From positions 248,001 to 312,000 of the forward strand of contig JALIZF010001468.1 in the NCBI GenBank assembly GCA_029948255.1: DNA of 64,000 nt, in the 5' to 3' direction. The position numbers were made by a program, and so were the translations under genes. The DNA is from Telmatactis stephensoni (taxonomy: Eukaryota > Cnidaria > Anthozoa > Actiniaria > Isophelliidae). This document shows positions 1 through 12,019 of the stretch, one piece after another. The stretch's first letter is position 1. Each line of letters starts with the position of its first letter. The notes under the pieces were generated by a model, which saw only the letters and a program-made list of their open reading frames with translations, did no database searches and had not been told where the DNA came from.

Positions 1-181
1 GAAATCAAAATTTTGTATTAAAACATTCACACTTTTCAAAAATTCATATTCTCGCGAGTTTTTGATTTAATTGCTTCAAACTTCACTGTCTTGCTAATTT
101 TAACATGCTCTTTCCAGCTATGGTAATTCTTTTTCTGTTTAACGGATTTAAAAATACTTGATAAAAGCTCATTGTCGTGTT

Positions 182-243
182 TTTTGTTTTGTTTTGTTTT
201 GTTTTGTTTTGTTTTGTTTTGTTTTGTTTTGTTTTGTTTTGTT
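182..243. repeat. (TTTTG)n microsatellite, about 12 copies
   Basis: An uninterrupted pentanucleotide run is visible by eye. The rest of positions 1-936 is AT-rich sequence in which I see no gene. Confidence 0.95.
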
Positions 244-1211
244 GTGCAAAATAGTCAGGAAAAAATGAGTTTTAGTCAGGGAAAAGTCAGTGAAAAGTCA
301 GGGAATTTAATATTTCAGAATGGCTGGGAACCCTGATTTTGTTGTGCAATAATTTTCAGGCACAATACTACCCATTTCTCTTCCCACCTAATGTAATTGC
401 TAGGTAAAGGATAGTGTTTAAAAATTAGGTAGAATGCCTCAAAAATAAGTTCAAAGCACTAAGTATGTATTATATAAATATTCGTTATTGCTTGTAAGAT
501 TTTCTGCATCTGAAATAATGGTTGCTTACTGTGCTACATCTATGATGTAACATCCATGGCAAAATGGCTGTGCCTTTTTGAGAAACAACCTTTTGAGGCT
601 ATTGGGATTTTATATAAGATTAGTGTACATCAGTAAGATAGCAGAGCACCATTAGTGATTTTTGTTGTACATGTTAGGTGCACCATTTCTTTCAGGAAAA
701 AAATGTTTGTATTTTTTAAGGGACAGGGTGTTAACTATTTGTAGTGATTTGAGCTGAAAACATTTTAACTTACTTAGTAATCAAACACTTGGATTGTACT
801 GGCATTTCTGTCATGTTAGAGGGGTTTATCATTGTCTTAAATATGTAAAACACTGGCCATCTTTTGCAGTGTGACTCTGGGGATCCTACTTGGTCGTGGT
901 TGTGGTCCAAGCAGGCACTGTTCTTCATAATAATTATTAACCCTTTCGCTCCTACAGCGGCCAAAAGCGGCCGTGCGAAAACGCGCGCGAATTTCCTACA
1001 GCGGCCGAAAACGGCCGATAAAAATGGCCGATCGAAAATTCCCCACCCCTCCCCATAGCATTGTTTTTTAGTTATTTCGATTTGAAAGCTTTAATCGTTG
1101 ATGATTAACCAATTAAAAGCCGCCTTTTGCGCATAAATTATGTGAATAAATTAGCCAGACCACGAGGTTGAATTCGTGAGCTCGCGCACGGATGACATCT
1201 AACGAAAAAAA

Positions 1212-2912
1212 ATGGCAGAGTCTCAAGGGACGGATAATGAATTGGCTAAGGAATTTGAAGATTCTGATGATGAAAGCAGTTTTTTGGGATTCGATGACGA
1301 AGATCAAGGTCAAGAAAGGTCTGGAGATGATTCGGATTTGGATTTTGACGGCCTGGTGATGACAGATGACGAAGAAAATGATGACTCAAGTGGCAGCAAC
1401 AACGAAGATGACGAAGATGAAGCAAAGTGGACGGACGAACTTGAAGACTTCCAAGTACCCGACTTCGATTTCTCGGCGTCAATCCTTTTTCCTTTGCCCA
1501 TTGATCCAAAAGAGATTGATGTTTTTTCAGCTTTTTGTGGTGATGATTTTTGGGATTGGATTGTTTATCAAACTAATTTGTATGCGCGCCAGAGTTTTCC
1601 TCCCGGCCGGCTTGATAAGTTTGTTGACATTACGCGACAAGAGTTGAAAGCGTATTTTGGTATTTGCATTATTATGGGTATCGTTCGCCTCCCTAGAATA
1701 GCTTTATATTGGTCAACTGATAGTTTTTTTAGTAATAACGGTATTAAGCAGGTTATGACTAAAAATAGGTTCGAAGAAATTAGCGCTCTTTTGCATTTTA
1801 ACGACTCTTCGGCAGAGCCGCGGCGCGGGACAGAGGGATTTGATCGACTTTACAAGGTAAGACCAGTGTTAAATCATATTCAACATAAGTTTTTAACTAA
1901 TTATCAACCTTCTAAGAATATTTCTGTAGACGAAGGAATGATTGCTTATAAAGGTAGGATTTCTTTTAAGCAATATATGCCTAAGAAGCCGACGAAATAC
2001 GGCATCAAAGTTTGGATGGCAGCCGATGCGTTGAATGGTTATGTTTTGAATTTTGACACGTACCTCGGCAAAGATCCATCACACCCATTAATTCACGGTC
2101 TTGGATATAGAGTAGTAACTAAGTTAGTTCAGCCTTTTATGAATAGGAAACATCACATATTTTTTGACAACTTTTTTTGTTCTGCTAGGTTGTTAGAGCA
2201 TCTAGAAGCGCAAGACACCTTCGCTTGTGGAACGGTGCGGACGAACAGGAAAGACCTTCCCGGAGTGGCAAAGCAGAAACTACGTCCAGGTAATAAGGTG
2301 GTAAGACAGAAAGGCCATTTAGTTTTTACTAAATGGCACGACAAAAGAGATGTAAGTACTTTATCTACCAATATTAGTCCTTTAGTTCCAGATATTGTTG
2401 TGCAGAGAAGGGGACAGAATGTGATGAAGCCAGCTGTTATAGGATTGTATAATACACACATGGGGGGTGTTGATCTTAACGATCAACTTCGCAGTTATTA
2501 CAATATAGGGCGTCCTTCGTATAAATGGTATAAATATATTTTTTGGTTTTTAATTGATGTTACTATTTCTAATGCCTATATTTTATTTAATCATTTCAGG
2601 ACCAGTAGAGGACAAAAGCGAGTTGATAGTGTAGGTTTTAGGACGCGCCTCGCTAAGCAAATGATCGCCGGTTTCTCTTCGGATAGTTTGCATAAAAAGC
2701 GTAAGAAAATTGAGTCGCTTTCATTAGATCCAATCAATGCAGGTAAGCATTTTGTTGATAAGATTAAGGGCAGGAAAAAGGGTTGCGTTGAGTGCAAGAA
2801 AAGAGGAAAGAAGACGCCAAAAGGACGAGTTGTGGAGACTTCCTTCGAGTGCCTACAGTGCGGCGTGGCTTTGTGCAAGGTGGACTGCTTCCGCGACTAC
2901 CATCAGGGATAA
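1212..2912 (+). CDS. piggyBac transposase (PGBD4-like), 566 aa
   Basis: DDE/D transposase that excises and inserts its element at TTAA sites. The acidic N-terminal region (about residues 8-80, rich in D, E and S) is typical of the family. The DDE_Tnp_1_7 core follows: the three catalytic aspartates fall at D240 (VDEGMIAYKG), D319 (FFDNFF) and D421 (MGGVDLND), and their spacings of 79 and 102 residues match the family. The C-terminal cysteine-rich zinc-binding domain (residues 524-566, CVEC, CLQC, then two further Cys and a His) is complete. Length is normal and the first ATG has an A-rich upstream context. The ORF lies wholly between the inverted repeats. Known biology covers the reaction; activity of this copy is inference. 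Confidence 0.97.
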   Translation: MAESQGTDNELAKEFEDSDDESSFLGFDDEDQGQERSGDDSDLDFDGLVMTDDEENDDSSGSNNEDDEDEAKWTDELEDFQVPDFDFSASILFPLPIDPKEIDVFSAFCGDDFWDWIVYQTNLYARQSFPPGRLDKFVDITRQELKAYFGICIIMGIVRLPRIALYWSTDSFFSNNGIKQVMTKNRFEEISALLHFNDSSAEPRRGTEGFDRLYKVRPVLNHIQHKFLTNYQPSKNISVDEGMIAYKGRISFKQYMPKKPTKYGIKVWMAADALNGYVLNFDTYLGKDPSHPLIHGLGYRVVTKLVQPFMNRKHHIFFDNFFCSARLLEHLEAQDTFACGTVRTNRKDLPGVAKQKLRPGNKVVRQKGHLVFTKWHDKRDVSTLSTNISPLVPDIVVQRRGQNVMKPAVIGLYNTHMGGVDLNDQLRSYYNIGRPSYKWYKYIFWFLIDVTISNAYILFNHFRTSRGQKRVDSVGFRTRLAKQMIAGFSSDSLHKKRKKIESLSLDPINAGKHFVDKIKGRKKGCVECKKRGKKTPKGRVVETSFECLQCGVALCKVDCFRDYHQG

Positions 2913-3198
2913 ACTGCTTTCATCTTTCAGATCTTCAAATTCTTCTCCACAATAACCTAAAAGAAATTGTTTGGCAGTGTTTTTCCTTTCGTTCGGACTA
3001 TTTTTGGGTTACGTTTGGCTACGTTTGGCTTTTATTTGGCTGTCGTATTTGGCAGTAATTTTTGACCATTGAAATGTTGATTGGCGCACGATTTTTATAA
3101 TTTGTCAATTTCAACTTTCGGTCATTTATTTTGGCCTTTCTTATTTATCATTTAACATTATTTTTTGACATTTTGGCCATTTGGTGATTCTATTTGGC

Positions 3199-3204
3199 AA
3201 TAAA
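3199..3204 (+). terminator. AATAAA polyadenylation signal of the piggyBac transposase
   Basis: AATAAA lies about 290 bp after the transposase stop, inside the element, followed by T- and GT-rich sequence (TCGTGTGTGTTTTC) that could serve as the downstream element. Confidence 0.55.
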
Positions 3205-3348
3205 CTTTATTTCAACTTGAAATCGTGTGTGTTTTCTTACTGCGCATATGGTTTATTTTCGCACGTTGGCTTTGCATTGAATATTTCAAAAATCCCCAGG
3301 GAAAGCGGGTAGCGCCGCGCGAAGAGTTCCCAGTAGCGAAAGGGTTAA

Positions 3349-4069
3349 TAAAGAATTATTCTCAGTTTCATAAATGAAACAAGGAGATTTCTAGGGAGAG
3401 TAGGGTTTGAAGAAATGCTTATATAACAGTTCTTGATTTCAGACAAGTATGCTGGTGGAGAGGGGTCAGGTTATAAAAACATTTGTTCCTTAGCTGTGAT
3501 TTGAGCTCATGAACAATCTGCTGATTTGTCCCATGTGCATTGGATAAATATCAATTATTTTGTTGGTCAAATTCCAGCCTTGTCAATTGCATGCTAATGT
3601 TTATCTTCTATTGTAGGTATACATGGGCCCATACAGACAAGCAGAACATATTCCAGAGGCTTAAAAATATGAAGTTCTAATTGTTGATGACCTAGTGGTA
3701 GTAATTGGGAAGGTATCAACCACTGAGACCAAAGAAACATCAGCAATGGACAGCAGCAATAGACAGAGCACCTTCAAATTAGCATTTTTCATGAGTTTAT
3801 GATTGTAATCATCAAGGATGAATTTTTTTGAAAACCTGATTAAGTTTGACATTTGGCAACATGCTTAAAGTTATCTATTGGTACTATATGGCTTTTCTTA
3901 AAACATTAAAAGAAATTTCACTTTCATGACTTTTATGGTACTGGTTTTTCAAACCAATTTCTGGCCTTCAAATACACTCATTTTCTTCCAACTGTTTTTT
4001 AAAAAATGTCAAGAATCAATCTGGTACATTGCAATATTTACCGAATTTTGTCAACTTTAGACAAAATTT
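3349..4069. other. No gene seen
   Basis: AT-rich flank of the piggyBac insertion. Short open frames here show no domain, signal peptide or splice structure. Confidence 0.6.
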
Positions 4070-4275
4070 CCGAGTCTTGGAACCCCATTTTTGAAATGAC
4101 GTAGTGAAGATGCCAGCCAGACTACTCGGAAAGTAAAATGGGGCTCCGAATTTCGGAGCCCCATTTTGGAAATGACGTAGTGAAGATGCCCAACTACTCG
4201 GAAAGTAAAAAGGGGCTCCGAATTTCGGAACCCCGTTTTTGAAATGACGTAGAGAAGATGCCTTAATACTCGGAA
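4070..4275. repeat. Tandem repeat, about 80-bp unit, three copies
   Basis: Each unit contains AAATGACGTAG(T/A)GAAGATGCC followed by ACTCGGAA(A/C)GT and a GGGGCTCCGAATTTCGGA palindrome. The copies differ by a few substitutions. An open frame on the minus strand (4016-4321) is only the repeat read in phase. 4276-4679 holds nothing recognisable. Confidence 0.85.
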
Positions 4276-4679
4276 CGTCATAAAACCACCTCAATTTTAT
4301 TAGGGTTTGGAGGGAGGACAAAAAAAGCGCGTTAAGTAATCATGAAATTAAACTCCCCGTTTTAATTTTCTGTTTGATTGCATTTGTATTCAACGGAAAT
4401 GAATTTTTTTCCGTGTTATGAATAGAGAATTAAGCGATTTTTTGCCATTTTGGAAAAAAACAAATTAGTTTGGAAGGCAGAATTCTACTGTTTTTCTAAT
4501 GAATTATTAATGAGTTAGATAAAGTTTCGACATCGTATAGTTTGTATTTTGTATTAATATTTGACATACGGTCATCGATCTGCATGCATCTTGAGATCAA
4601 ACTAGAAAAAATTTATATTTAGTTCTGAAAGAATAAAAAGAATATGCAAAATATTTGTTTCAAAAGAGCTAGCTCGAAA

Positions 4680-5283
4680 GACTAGACGCTTTTTGGAACG
4701 GAATTGCTTTCCTGTATTGCGTGATGTTGCTTTGCATTACTGTGAAAGGTGCAATTCGACGTTTTAGATCAAACGAATGATAAATACAATTCATTACATA
4801 CAATCTATGCATAAATCCCTCATTTTATCAGTATCTGAAGTAATTGTTACAATATGCGTCTTAAAGTGTATGGTCAATCAATTACTTTCGATTTTACAAA
4901 ATGTCAATTAGATCCACTGAGTTATTTTGGCCAAGTTACACAAGTTTTGCCTATAGCGACAATTGGCTGACTCGTCAAAGGCCACGGTGAATAGACTGAA
5001 ACATGTTTCCATTTTGATCAAATATTATAAATAATGCAAAGAAAAGTCGATTTAGATCAATGCCGTTTTGGTTTCCTGCTTTTTCCGAACATTCTCTCTT
5101 GTGTTAATAGAGTAACACAAACTAGCGGCTCGACTCACGGCCAGTTTCGAGCTGTTTCAGGCGGCACTTCTTACTCAAAATGTTTTCGTTTGCTTTTTAC
5201 TTTAACATTTAATCGCGTGCTGATAGAGTACAAAACACTAAAAGCTTGGATGACTTTGATTTAAGACTTGCGACGATTTTTAT
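4680..5283 (+). repeat. Left arm of a large outer inverted repeat
   Basis: This segment matches 12020-12649 in reverse complement, for example CTAGCGGCTCGACTCACGGC against GCCGTGAGTCGAGCCGCTAG, at clearly less than full identity with small indels. It forms the outer arm of a nested palindrome whose inner arms are at 8506-9161 and 10744-11391. Confidence 0.85.
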
Positions 5284-6029
5284 TGCTTGACCGCGACCGT
5301 ACAAAGTCAGGACAAAGTCCACCCAGAAAGGTTGTCACGTCCGAATATCGAACAGCTCAACGGGGATGCGATGGAAGTTTAAATGTTCCAAGCAGAGTAG
5401 TACAATACAAAATGTGGCAATTCAAGGAATAAGAAATTAATTATCAGCAATTTCCCCCATCATCCGACACATCCAATCTTAGCGAAGTGTGAGCACGAGC
5501 CGGTAAGTCAAGGAATTCTCTAGGCATGATCTTACTAATGAGAGAAGTTGTCGTGTCCATCATCTATAAACCAAGGCTCCACAATTCAGTTTAACCCATG
5601 GAGGAGTCACGAGTAGAATTTCAACACTCCACGATAATAATTAAATACACTGTCAGATCTTGTTTACAGAAGACGCCTTTTACGCCGTTCAATTCCAAAG
5701 CAAGTTTCGATTCGCGTCCAATCGGCTGAAGAATTCGAGCAAATATATCATCGATGCATATTTGAACTAGACGCACACGTGCGTTCACTCGTGCCCCTGG
5801 AGCCCTTTTTAAGAGAGCTGGCTCCAATGACCGGCTCCGTTCGTACTCTTCCCCTAGCCGTTTCACGCATTCTTCACCATTCCGGGAAATAGCTAACCGT
5901 AACAAATGACCTTTTTTGAATCGGCTAACTTAAACTAAAAAATATCTTGATTAGTTAGTTTGTCTGTCAACAGCTATTAGTGCCTTTGTCTTTCTATTAT
6001 CATGCATAGGTATTAGATATCTCCAACAT

Positions 6030-6697
6030 GCAAAAATATACCAGTTTTATATTCAACTTCTTATTTCACTATATATCTCAATTGTTTGCTGTAAAGACTT
6101 CTACAACGGCATATTTGACACAATAACAAATCGTGTATTTTTTCGTTCATGTTTCGGATGTTATATATATGAATAAAAGACGTTACGTGACCAAACGCGA
6201 AATACAAGGTCAATGGAATCTAGTTTCATGCCATTCCGATATTAAATTAAAATTCACTACAAAAACCTCTCAAGATCTCTTGAATGCTTGAATGAGGAAT
6301 ATAATTGACTTGCTTCTATGTATGTTCGTTTAGCAACATGTAGGATGAGAAATTCGTAGTTTTCCAGCTCATAGGAAATAGTCGTTATCGCGAGGGCCTC
6401 GGCTTTCAAGTACTCCATTTAGAGTTCGATATTTGGTCAAAGTATTGGAGATGAAGCTCAAAATAACAGCCCATCCTGAAGCTCTTATAAGTATATAGGT
6501 ATTTCTCGAGTTAAAAGCTCCAAATTACATTGTTCTACTGCAGGAAAAGCCCGTCTCTGAAAGCTATTTTCTTTGTAGTCGGCCATCTTGCATTCCTAAA
6601 GTTCCTGGCTTGCGTTCGCTGTCGCTCAAAGGTGATGAATGAAGGGCATTGTTTTTACGTTCTTAACCAATCAGAAGTCCCTCAGGACGAACAGAGG

Positions 6698-6728
<31 letters not shown>

Positions 6729-6790
6729 ATTTGCAGTTTATAACTCGTTCCCGGCCTAAAGGCCTGGGCGTTCACTCGTGCCCAAGGTGA
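6030..6790 (+). repeat. First copy of a diverged tandem duplication
   Basis: Stepwise similarity to 7270-8024: GTTCGTTTAGCAACAT, CTCGAGT(T/A)AAA, GAATGAAGGGCATTG, TTCTTAACCAATCAGA and CTCGTTCCCGGCCTAAAGGC occur in the same order. A 30-bp A run (6698-6727) sits near the end. The short ORF at 6530-6790 reads through the A run and is not a credible gene. Confidence 0.75.
6698..6727. repeat. Poly-A run, about 30 bp
   Basis: Homopolymer followed by ACATTTGCAGTTTATAACTCG. A shorter A run stands at the same place in the second copy (7961-7973), so the run belongs to the duplicated unit and is not an independent retroposon tail. Confidence 0.9.
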
Positions 6791-7269
6791 GGCCCTGTTT
6801 ATAGGAGAGGTCTTAAAAACCATCTTAATTTTGCCCGAACTGTCCCACTTAGATCCACTTAACGAACTGTATCAATTTACCATGCCATATAAATAGTCTA
6901 CCATGACGGCCAAATTATTTACATTTTTAGACATGTTCAATGTTCAAGATGATCAAACCAAAGATAAATAGAATTCAACCACATAGAGTGTTCAATCTCC
7001 CATTTTATTCTATCGATCTGAAGTACTGACACAAACGCTCAGCCTCAATAATTGTACGTTTGTGTACAATCAACCTTGGGTGACGACTTTGACCCCAGCC
7101 TTTTAATTTACTTTGACAAGAATCCTACTTTGATAAGCCCTACTTATCTTCCAGAGCTCCGTGACAGATTTTTGCCAATCCACCTTGACCCCACATTCCA
7201 AGAGTCTGGTTTTCTTTAAGACCTCGTAAAATTCAAGCGAATATCTTGTTCTTTAAGTTGATTTTATTT

Positions 7270-8024
7270 CACTTATCGTCTGAATTGTTTGTCTTAAAGG
7301 CTCTACAACCGACTCACTAACATAGTAACTACTCATCTACATTTTTCTTTCATATTTTAATATGAAAACATAAAACACGCATACTATCAGATCATCAGAG
7401 CACGTACAACACAGAACTTCAGTCTCCTTCGTTTTCGATATTCAAATTTAGTACAAAAACAGGCCCCATTAGCTCTCATAACTGTTTGACGGGAAATATA
7501 CAATTGACTTCCCTCTATTACTGTTCGTTTAGCAACATATACAGTGAGAACTGTGAGGGGCACTCTGCTTTGATGATAAGAGCTCGCCAATTCTGGCTTA
7601 CATCTGATGCTTGAGACGGGGAAAGTGTACGACTCGAAGAAGTCCCTTTAGAATTCAATTTTTGGTCGCAGAATCGGAGACCGAGTTCAAAATAGCTGTC
7701 CATTCTAACGCTCTTATAATGGGGTTGGGTATGCCTCGAGTAAAAAGCTCGACTTTGCTTTTTTTACTGCTCAAAGGGCCTGTTTTTAAAGCTGTACTCC
7801 AGCCATTGTCCACCATTAAATCCTGCCCAAGTCTTTATTTCCCAGCTTCGAGGAGCTCACGCCTCCTAGAGGGCTGACGAATGAAGGGCATTGTTTTTAC
7901 GTTCTTAACCAATCAGAGGTGCCTTAGAACGAACCAATCAGAAATAGCTGAGGACGAAAAGAGAAAAAAAAAAACATTTGCAGTTTATAACTCGTTCCCG
8001 GCCTAAAGGCCTGGGCACGAGTAA
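7270..8024 (+). repeat. Second copy of the diverged tandem duplication
   Basis: Partner of 6030-6790. It ends in a hairpin, ACTCGTTCCCGGCCT / AGGCCTGGGCACGAGT (7988-8020), also found near 47.4 and 47.95 kb. No gene is visible across 5284-8309. Confidence 0.75.
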
Positions 8025-8309
8025 TAACACAAGCTATTAAAGAGTCCCGAATCATATTTCCTTCAATCTCGTAACCAGAGCCCACATTACTTTCGACCTG
8101 CGGTCAATCACGTCGAGCATGCGCAGTGGCGAAGTTAACACATTTGCGAGTGAGTGACACAATAGGTTACTACTTTATGTATGGCGCCACTCTAGTTAGA
8201 CAATAGATAGATTAAACAGTTGTTGTCATACACGAAGTAGTAACCTGACTCATTTGTATATTCGAGCTCTCCTGTCTCAATCGTTCCTAAAGTAAATGCA
8301 AAAGACACG

Positions 8310-8457
8310 TTAGAGCGATAACACTTAAACCGTGAAATAACTTAGTAACTAAATAGAGACAAATAGTAGCAAAACCCTTTGTATTCCATTGTTTCATTAG
8401 TACTATTTGTACTTTTTAGTTAGTACTTGTTTCACGGTTTTAGTGCTATCGCTCTAA
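8310..8457. mobile_element. Palindromic MITE, copy 1, about 148 bp
   Basis: Ends TAGAGCGATAACACTTAAACC and GGTTTTAGTGCTATCGCTCTA are near-perfect inverted repeats. A second copy lies at 34197-34347. Flanking TA suggests a Tc1/mariner-type target duplication. No coding capacity. Confidence 0.88.
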
Positions 8458-9286
8458 GTTGGGAATCAAATACTAAAATAACTAAGGAGAAATAAACTGT
8501 CAGGCAGCATATAGAGAATTTGTATTGCGCATGTCTAAAGCTTGGTTTTGCAAACAAGCTTGCCGCCATATTGGATGACATGAGACGGTGTTCCAGTCTT
8601 TGAACTATGATCTACGCCCATGTAATCATGTACTAGAAAAAATCTCCTTGAAAGTTTAAACAATATCAGCAGGCGTGTCGATGTGAATAGTTTTTTAGTG
8701 ATGCTTTGTCGTAGATTACGAAATATACTAGAGGAAAAATGGCCGAAACGAGGAAACATGGACGAAAACCATGCTTCCTTTAACGACGCTTGTAGTCATC
8801 AGAGCAAACTTTTCAAGGAACTGCCAATTCAAGGTAATAGAATAAATGCTAAATACTGTTATATTCGCGATTTCGCATAAATAGTCATGTTTGTTGTGAA
8901 TTGTCAAAAACCTGTTCATATTCGAGATTTTGCATTGACTTTTGCCACATTTCTACTTGAAATTTAGAGTTCTAGCAGTGGCCCCACCAAAGAAAAAAAA
9001 AAAAGGAAAATTAGAAACTTTAATAACTACTTTATAACACTGAATAATTAGTTTATATCAATTTATAGTCCTATTGAGTGAGATTTTACAATTTCTGAAG
9101 TATGGTCTTGAATAAATTGCTTCTGTGTGAATATTGCTGGTTATTATTTTTCATTTCATGTGATGTTCGGAGTTGTATTTTTTCTAAGACTATCTGAAAA
9201 TTGTCATACAGCTATTATATTTTTGATTTCTTTAGGTTGATTTCCTCGGATGTAGTTATAATATTGGCTAATGATATATTTCATTT

Positions 9287-9431
9287 TAGAGTGCTTACAA
9301 TATATCCGTGAAAAGCTTTGTAAGAAATTGCACTAATTTGTACTAATTAAACAATAGAAAACAAAGGATTTCGCGCTATTTAGTACAATTTAGTTCGCTA
9401 ACTTTTTTACGGATATATTGTAAGCACTCTA
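9287..9431. mobile_element. Palindromic MITE, about 145 bp
   Basis: TAGAGTGCTTACAATATATC at the left and GATATATTGTAAGCACTCTA at the right are perfect inverted repeats. Flanking TA fits a TA target site. 9432-10305 holds no gene. Confidence 0.88.
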
Positions 9432-10305
9432 ACATTTCGAGCTGTCAAATTGTTTATCTTTGCAGCACTTCTCCGTATGAATTGGTAATTTAGAGGTCTT
9501 CATAATGCCCCCACCAAAAAGTTATTATTATAAATAATTTTCATACTAGCTACAAAATCAAAATTAGTGATTTACTGCTGTCAAACTGTAGTCCTATGTA
9601 CTCTAATTTGCGATTTAATAGGAATGTCGTGAAGTGTTCCGTAATGGCGGCCATGTTGGAGCTTTGTAAATGAACAATGGCTTTTTATGCCATATGGCTT
9701 TTTGAAAGATTTTCATATGTATATCATTGTTTTTGAAAATATTCCTTCAAATATCTTGATTGATAACTACATACAACTTGTGAATTTACATTATGCACAT
9801 TTGTTTATAGATTCTTTACCGTGTACCATAAATAAACCATGTGAATTGGCAAATTCAATCAAATAAAAGTACAATTTTTAATATTTCTTACATGATTATA
9901 TAAGTTTGTTTTACATAATGAAAAATACCTTAAACTATCAATATTGCAATTGAAAAAAAATTAGTACTATGCTGCCACAACTTGATGGAGTGATTCATTA
10001 TACTTGTGAAATAGTTTGTTGACTAAATTGTGCAAATCACTTGTACATACATGTATCATTATCTCTTTATAGAGAGACTACACACAAATTAACTCCTGCT
10101 AATGTGGTCCTCCAATCACGCCAAAGCACCCTTTCAAGATAGTCCAAATTGTAACCGGGGTTTTCTCTAGTTACTTTGGAAACGATCCTTCGAGCTGGTC
10201 CACAAAGAAAAACACAGGGATCCCATGTAGTGTAGATTCTAGTCTCTTTTAGCTCCTAGATTAGATTTTAGATGAATTCTACATTAGATTCTAATTAGAT
10301 TCTCC

Positions 10306-10535
10306 TATCCTATCCTATCCTATCCTATCCTATCCTATCCTATCCTATCCTATCCTATCCTATCCTATCCTATCCTATCCTATCCTATCCTATCCTATCC
10401 TATCCTATCCTATCCTATCCTATCCTATCCTATCCTATCCTATCCTATCCTATCCTATCCTATCCTATCCTATCCTATCCTATCCTATCCTATCCTATCC
10501 TATCCTATCCTATCCTATCCTATCCTATCCTATCC
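10306..10535. repeat. (TATCC)46 microsatellite
   Basis: 230 bp of exact TATCC repeats, ending in one TTTCC variant. Confidence 0.98.
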
Positions 10536-10540
10536 TTTCC

Positions 10541-10740
10541 TACTAGATTTTAGCTAGATTCTAGGATTCTAGGATTCTAGCTAGAATCTAGCTAGATTCT
10601 AGTATTCTAGATCTAGTATTCTAGCTAGATTCTAGCTATAGATTCAAGTATTCTAGATCTAGTATTCTAGCTAGAATCTAGCTAGAATACTAGATCTAGA
10701 ATACTAGAATCTAGCTAGATTCTAGCTAGAATACTAGAAT
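10541..10740. repeat. CTAG-rich self-palindromic tract
   Basis: About 200 bp built from TAGCTAGATTCTAG, TATTCTAGATCTAG and their complements, so it can fold on itself in many registers. Similar sequence lies on the other side of the TATCC array (10236-10300). Confidence 0.85.
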
Positions 10741-11391
10741 CATCACATGAAATGAAAAATAATAACCAGCAATATTCACACAGAAGCAATTTATTCAAGA
10801 CCATACTTCAGAAATTGTAAAATCTCAATAGGACTATAAATTGATATAAACTAATTATTCAGTGTTATAAAGTAGTTATTAAAGTTTCTAATTTTCCTCT
10901 TTTTTTTTCTTTGGTGGGGCCACTGCTAGAACTCACTAGAATTTCAAGTAGAAATGTGGCAAAAGTCAATGCAAAATCTCGAATATGAACAGGTTTTTGA
11001 CAATTCACAACAAACATGACTATTTATGCGAAATCGCACATATTACAGTATTTAGCATTTATTCTATTACCTTGAATTGGCAGTTCCTTGAAAAGTTTGC
11101 TCTGATGACTACAAGCGTCGTTAAAGGAAGCATGGTTTTCGTCCATGTTTCCTCGTTTCGGCCATTTTTCCTCTAGTATATTTCGTAATCTACGACAAAG
11201 CATCACTAAAAAACTATTCACATCGACACGCCTGCTGATATTGTTTAAACTTTCAAGGAGATTTTTTCTAGTACATGATTACATGGGCGTAGTTCAAAGA
11301 CTGGAACACCGTCTCATGTCATCCAATATGGCGGCAAGCTTGTTTGCAAAACCAAGCTTTAGACATGCGCAATACAAATTCTCTATATGCT

Positions 11392-12019
11392 CTGTCAGGC
11401 GAGAAGTCAAGATATTCGTGTATAAACAAACAGTACTTGAAGCGAAAATTCGTCTGTAGAAAATCGTAAGCAAGCTTCGCTAAAGTTCTGGCTGAAGTGT
11501 TCGTAAATTTCATGTGAGGACCCGTTTAATTGAGACTTACTATTTTTTTATTACCTGGCGTCTTTTAATTTGGCAGATACGAGGATCACTGTGAACTTTT
11601 TTTCCCGGCATCGGTTTTTCCTTCACACAACTTCAAGTGCAGTTCACCGCTTCAGTGATCAGCAATACAGCCGAAGCGCGCAACAGACGCAAAATCACAT
11701 TAATTTCGATAAAACTGCCGGAAATTTTCAATCTAATGGCTTGAAGCTGCAGTAACGAGATAACTAAGGAGCAATTAAATTATAATGTACTACAGTTCAT
11801 ACAGGGGAAACATCCATTCACGGAAATTCTGATAGCTTGGAAGTGTCAGATTAGATTCTACTTTGCTTTGTATTTTATCGTTTGTCAGATCAAACACTTG
11901 TACTTGCTTCTGATTGGTCAGCTTAGGACTTATGGGCTTCCTGTGTAGGGTTACTTTCTTACTTACTTACAACCCGATGGCATAGTAGCGTGTAGCTACG
12001 CCTCGAGACGAGGCTGTAG
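11392..12019. other. No gene seen
   Basis: Linker between the inner and outer right arms. It includes a small hairpin (GTAGCTACGCCTCGAG then CGAGGCTGTAGCTAC, 11993-12023). No supported coding sequence. Confidence 0.55.

Larger units (their letters stand above)
941..3344 (+). mobile_element. Complete piggyBac DNA transposon in a TTAA target
   Basis: The element starts CCCTTTCGCT (941-950) and ends in its perfect inverted repeat AGCGAAAGGG (3335-3344). It is bounded on both sides by TTAA (937-940 and 3345-3348), the target piggyBac elements duplicate. Both ends carry GC-rich subterminal sequence unlike the AT-rich surroundings, including repeated AGCGGCC-type words at 956-1030. One long transposase ORF fills most of the interior and a polyadenylation signal follows it. 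No frameshift or stop interrupts the ORF, so all parts of an autonomous element look present. Whether it is active cannot be judged from one copy. Confidence 0.96.
8506..11391. mobile_element. Fold-back structure with about 650-bp arms
   Basis: Left arm 8506-9161 and right arm 10744-11391 are close inverted copies. Each arm encodes nearly the same 65-residue open frame (8683-8880 plus, 11024-11221 minus), differing only near its end. The 1.6-kb loop holds a MITE, 46 TATCC repeats and CTAG-rich palindromes. The frames show no domain I recognise. Either a fold-back transposon or a local inverted duplication. Confidence 0.8.

Noticed and set aside
5621..5905. 94-aa minus-strand frame
   Set aside because: No recognisable motif and no promoter or splice context; it lies in duplicated repeat-rich DNA.
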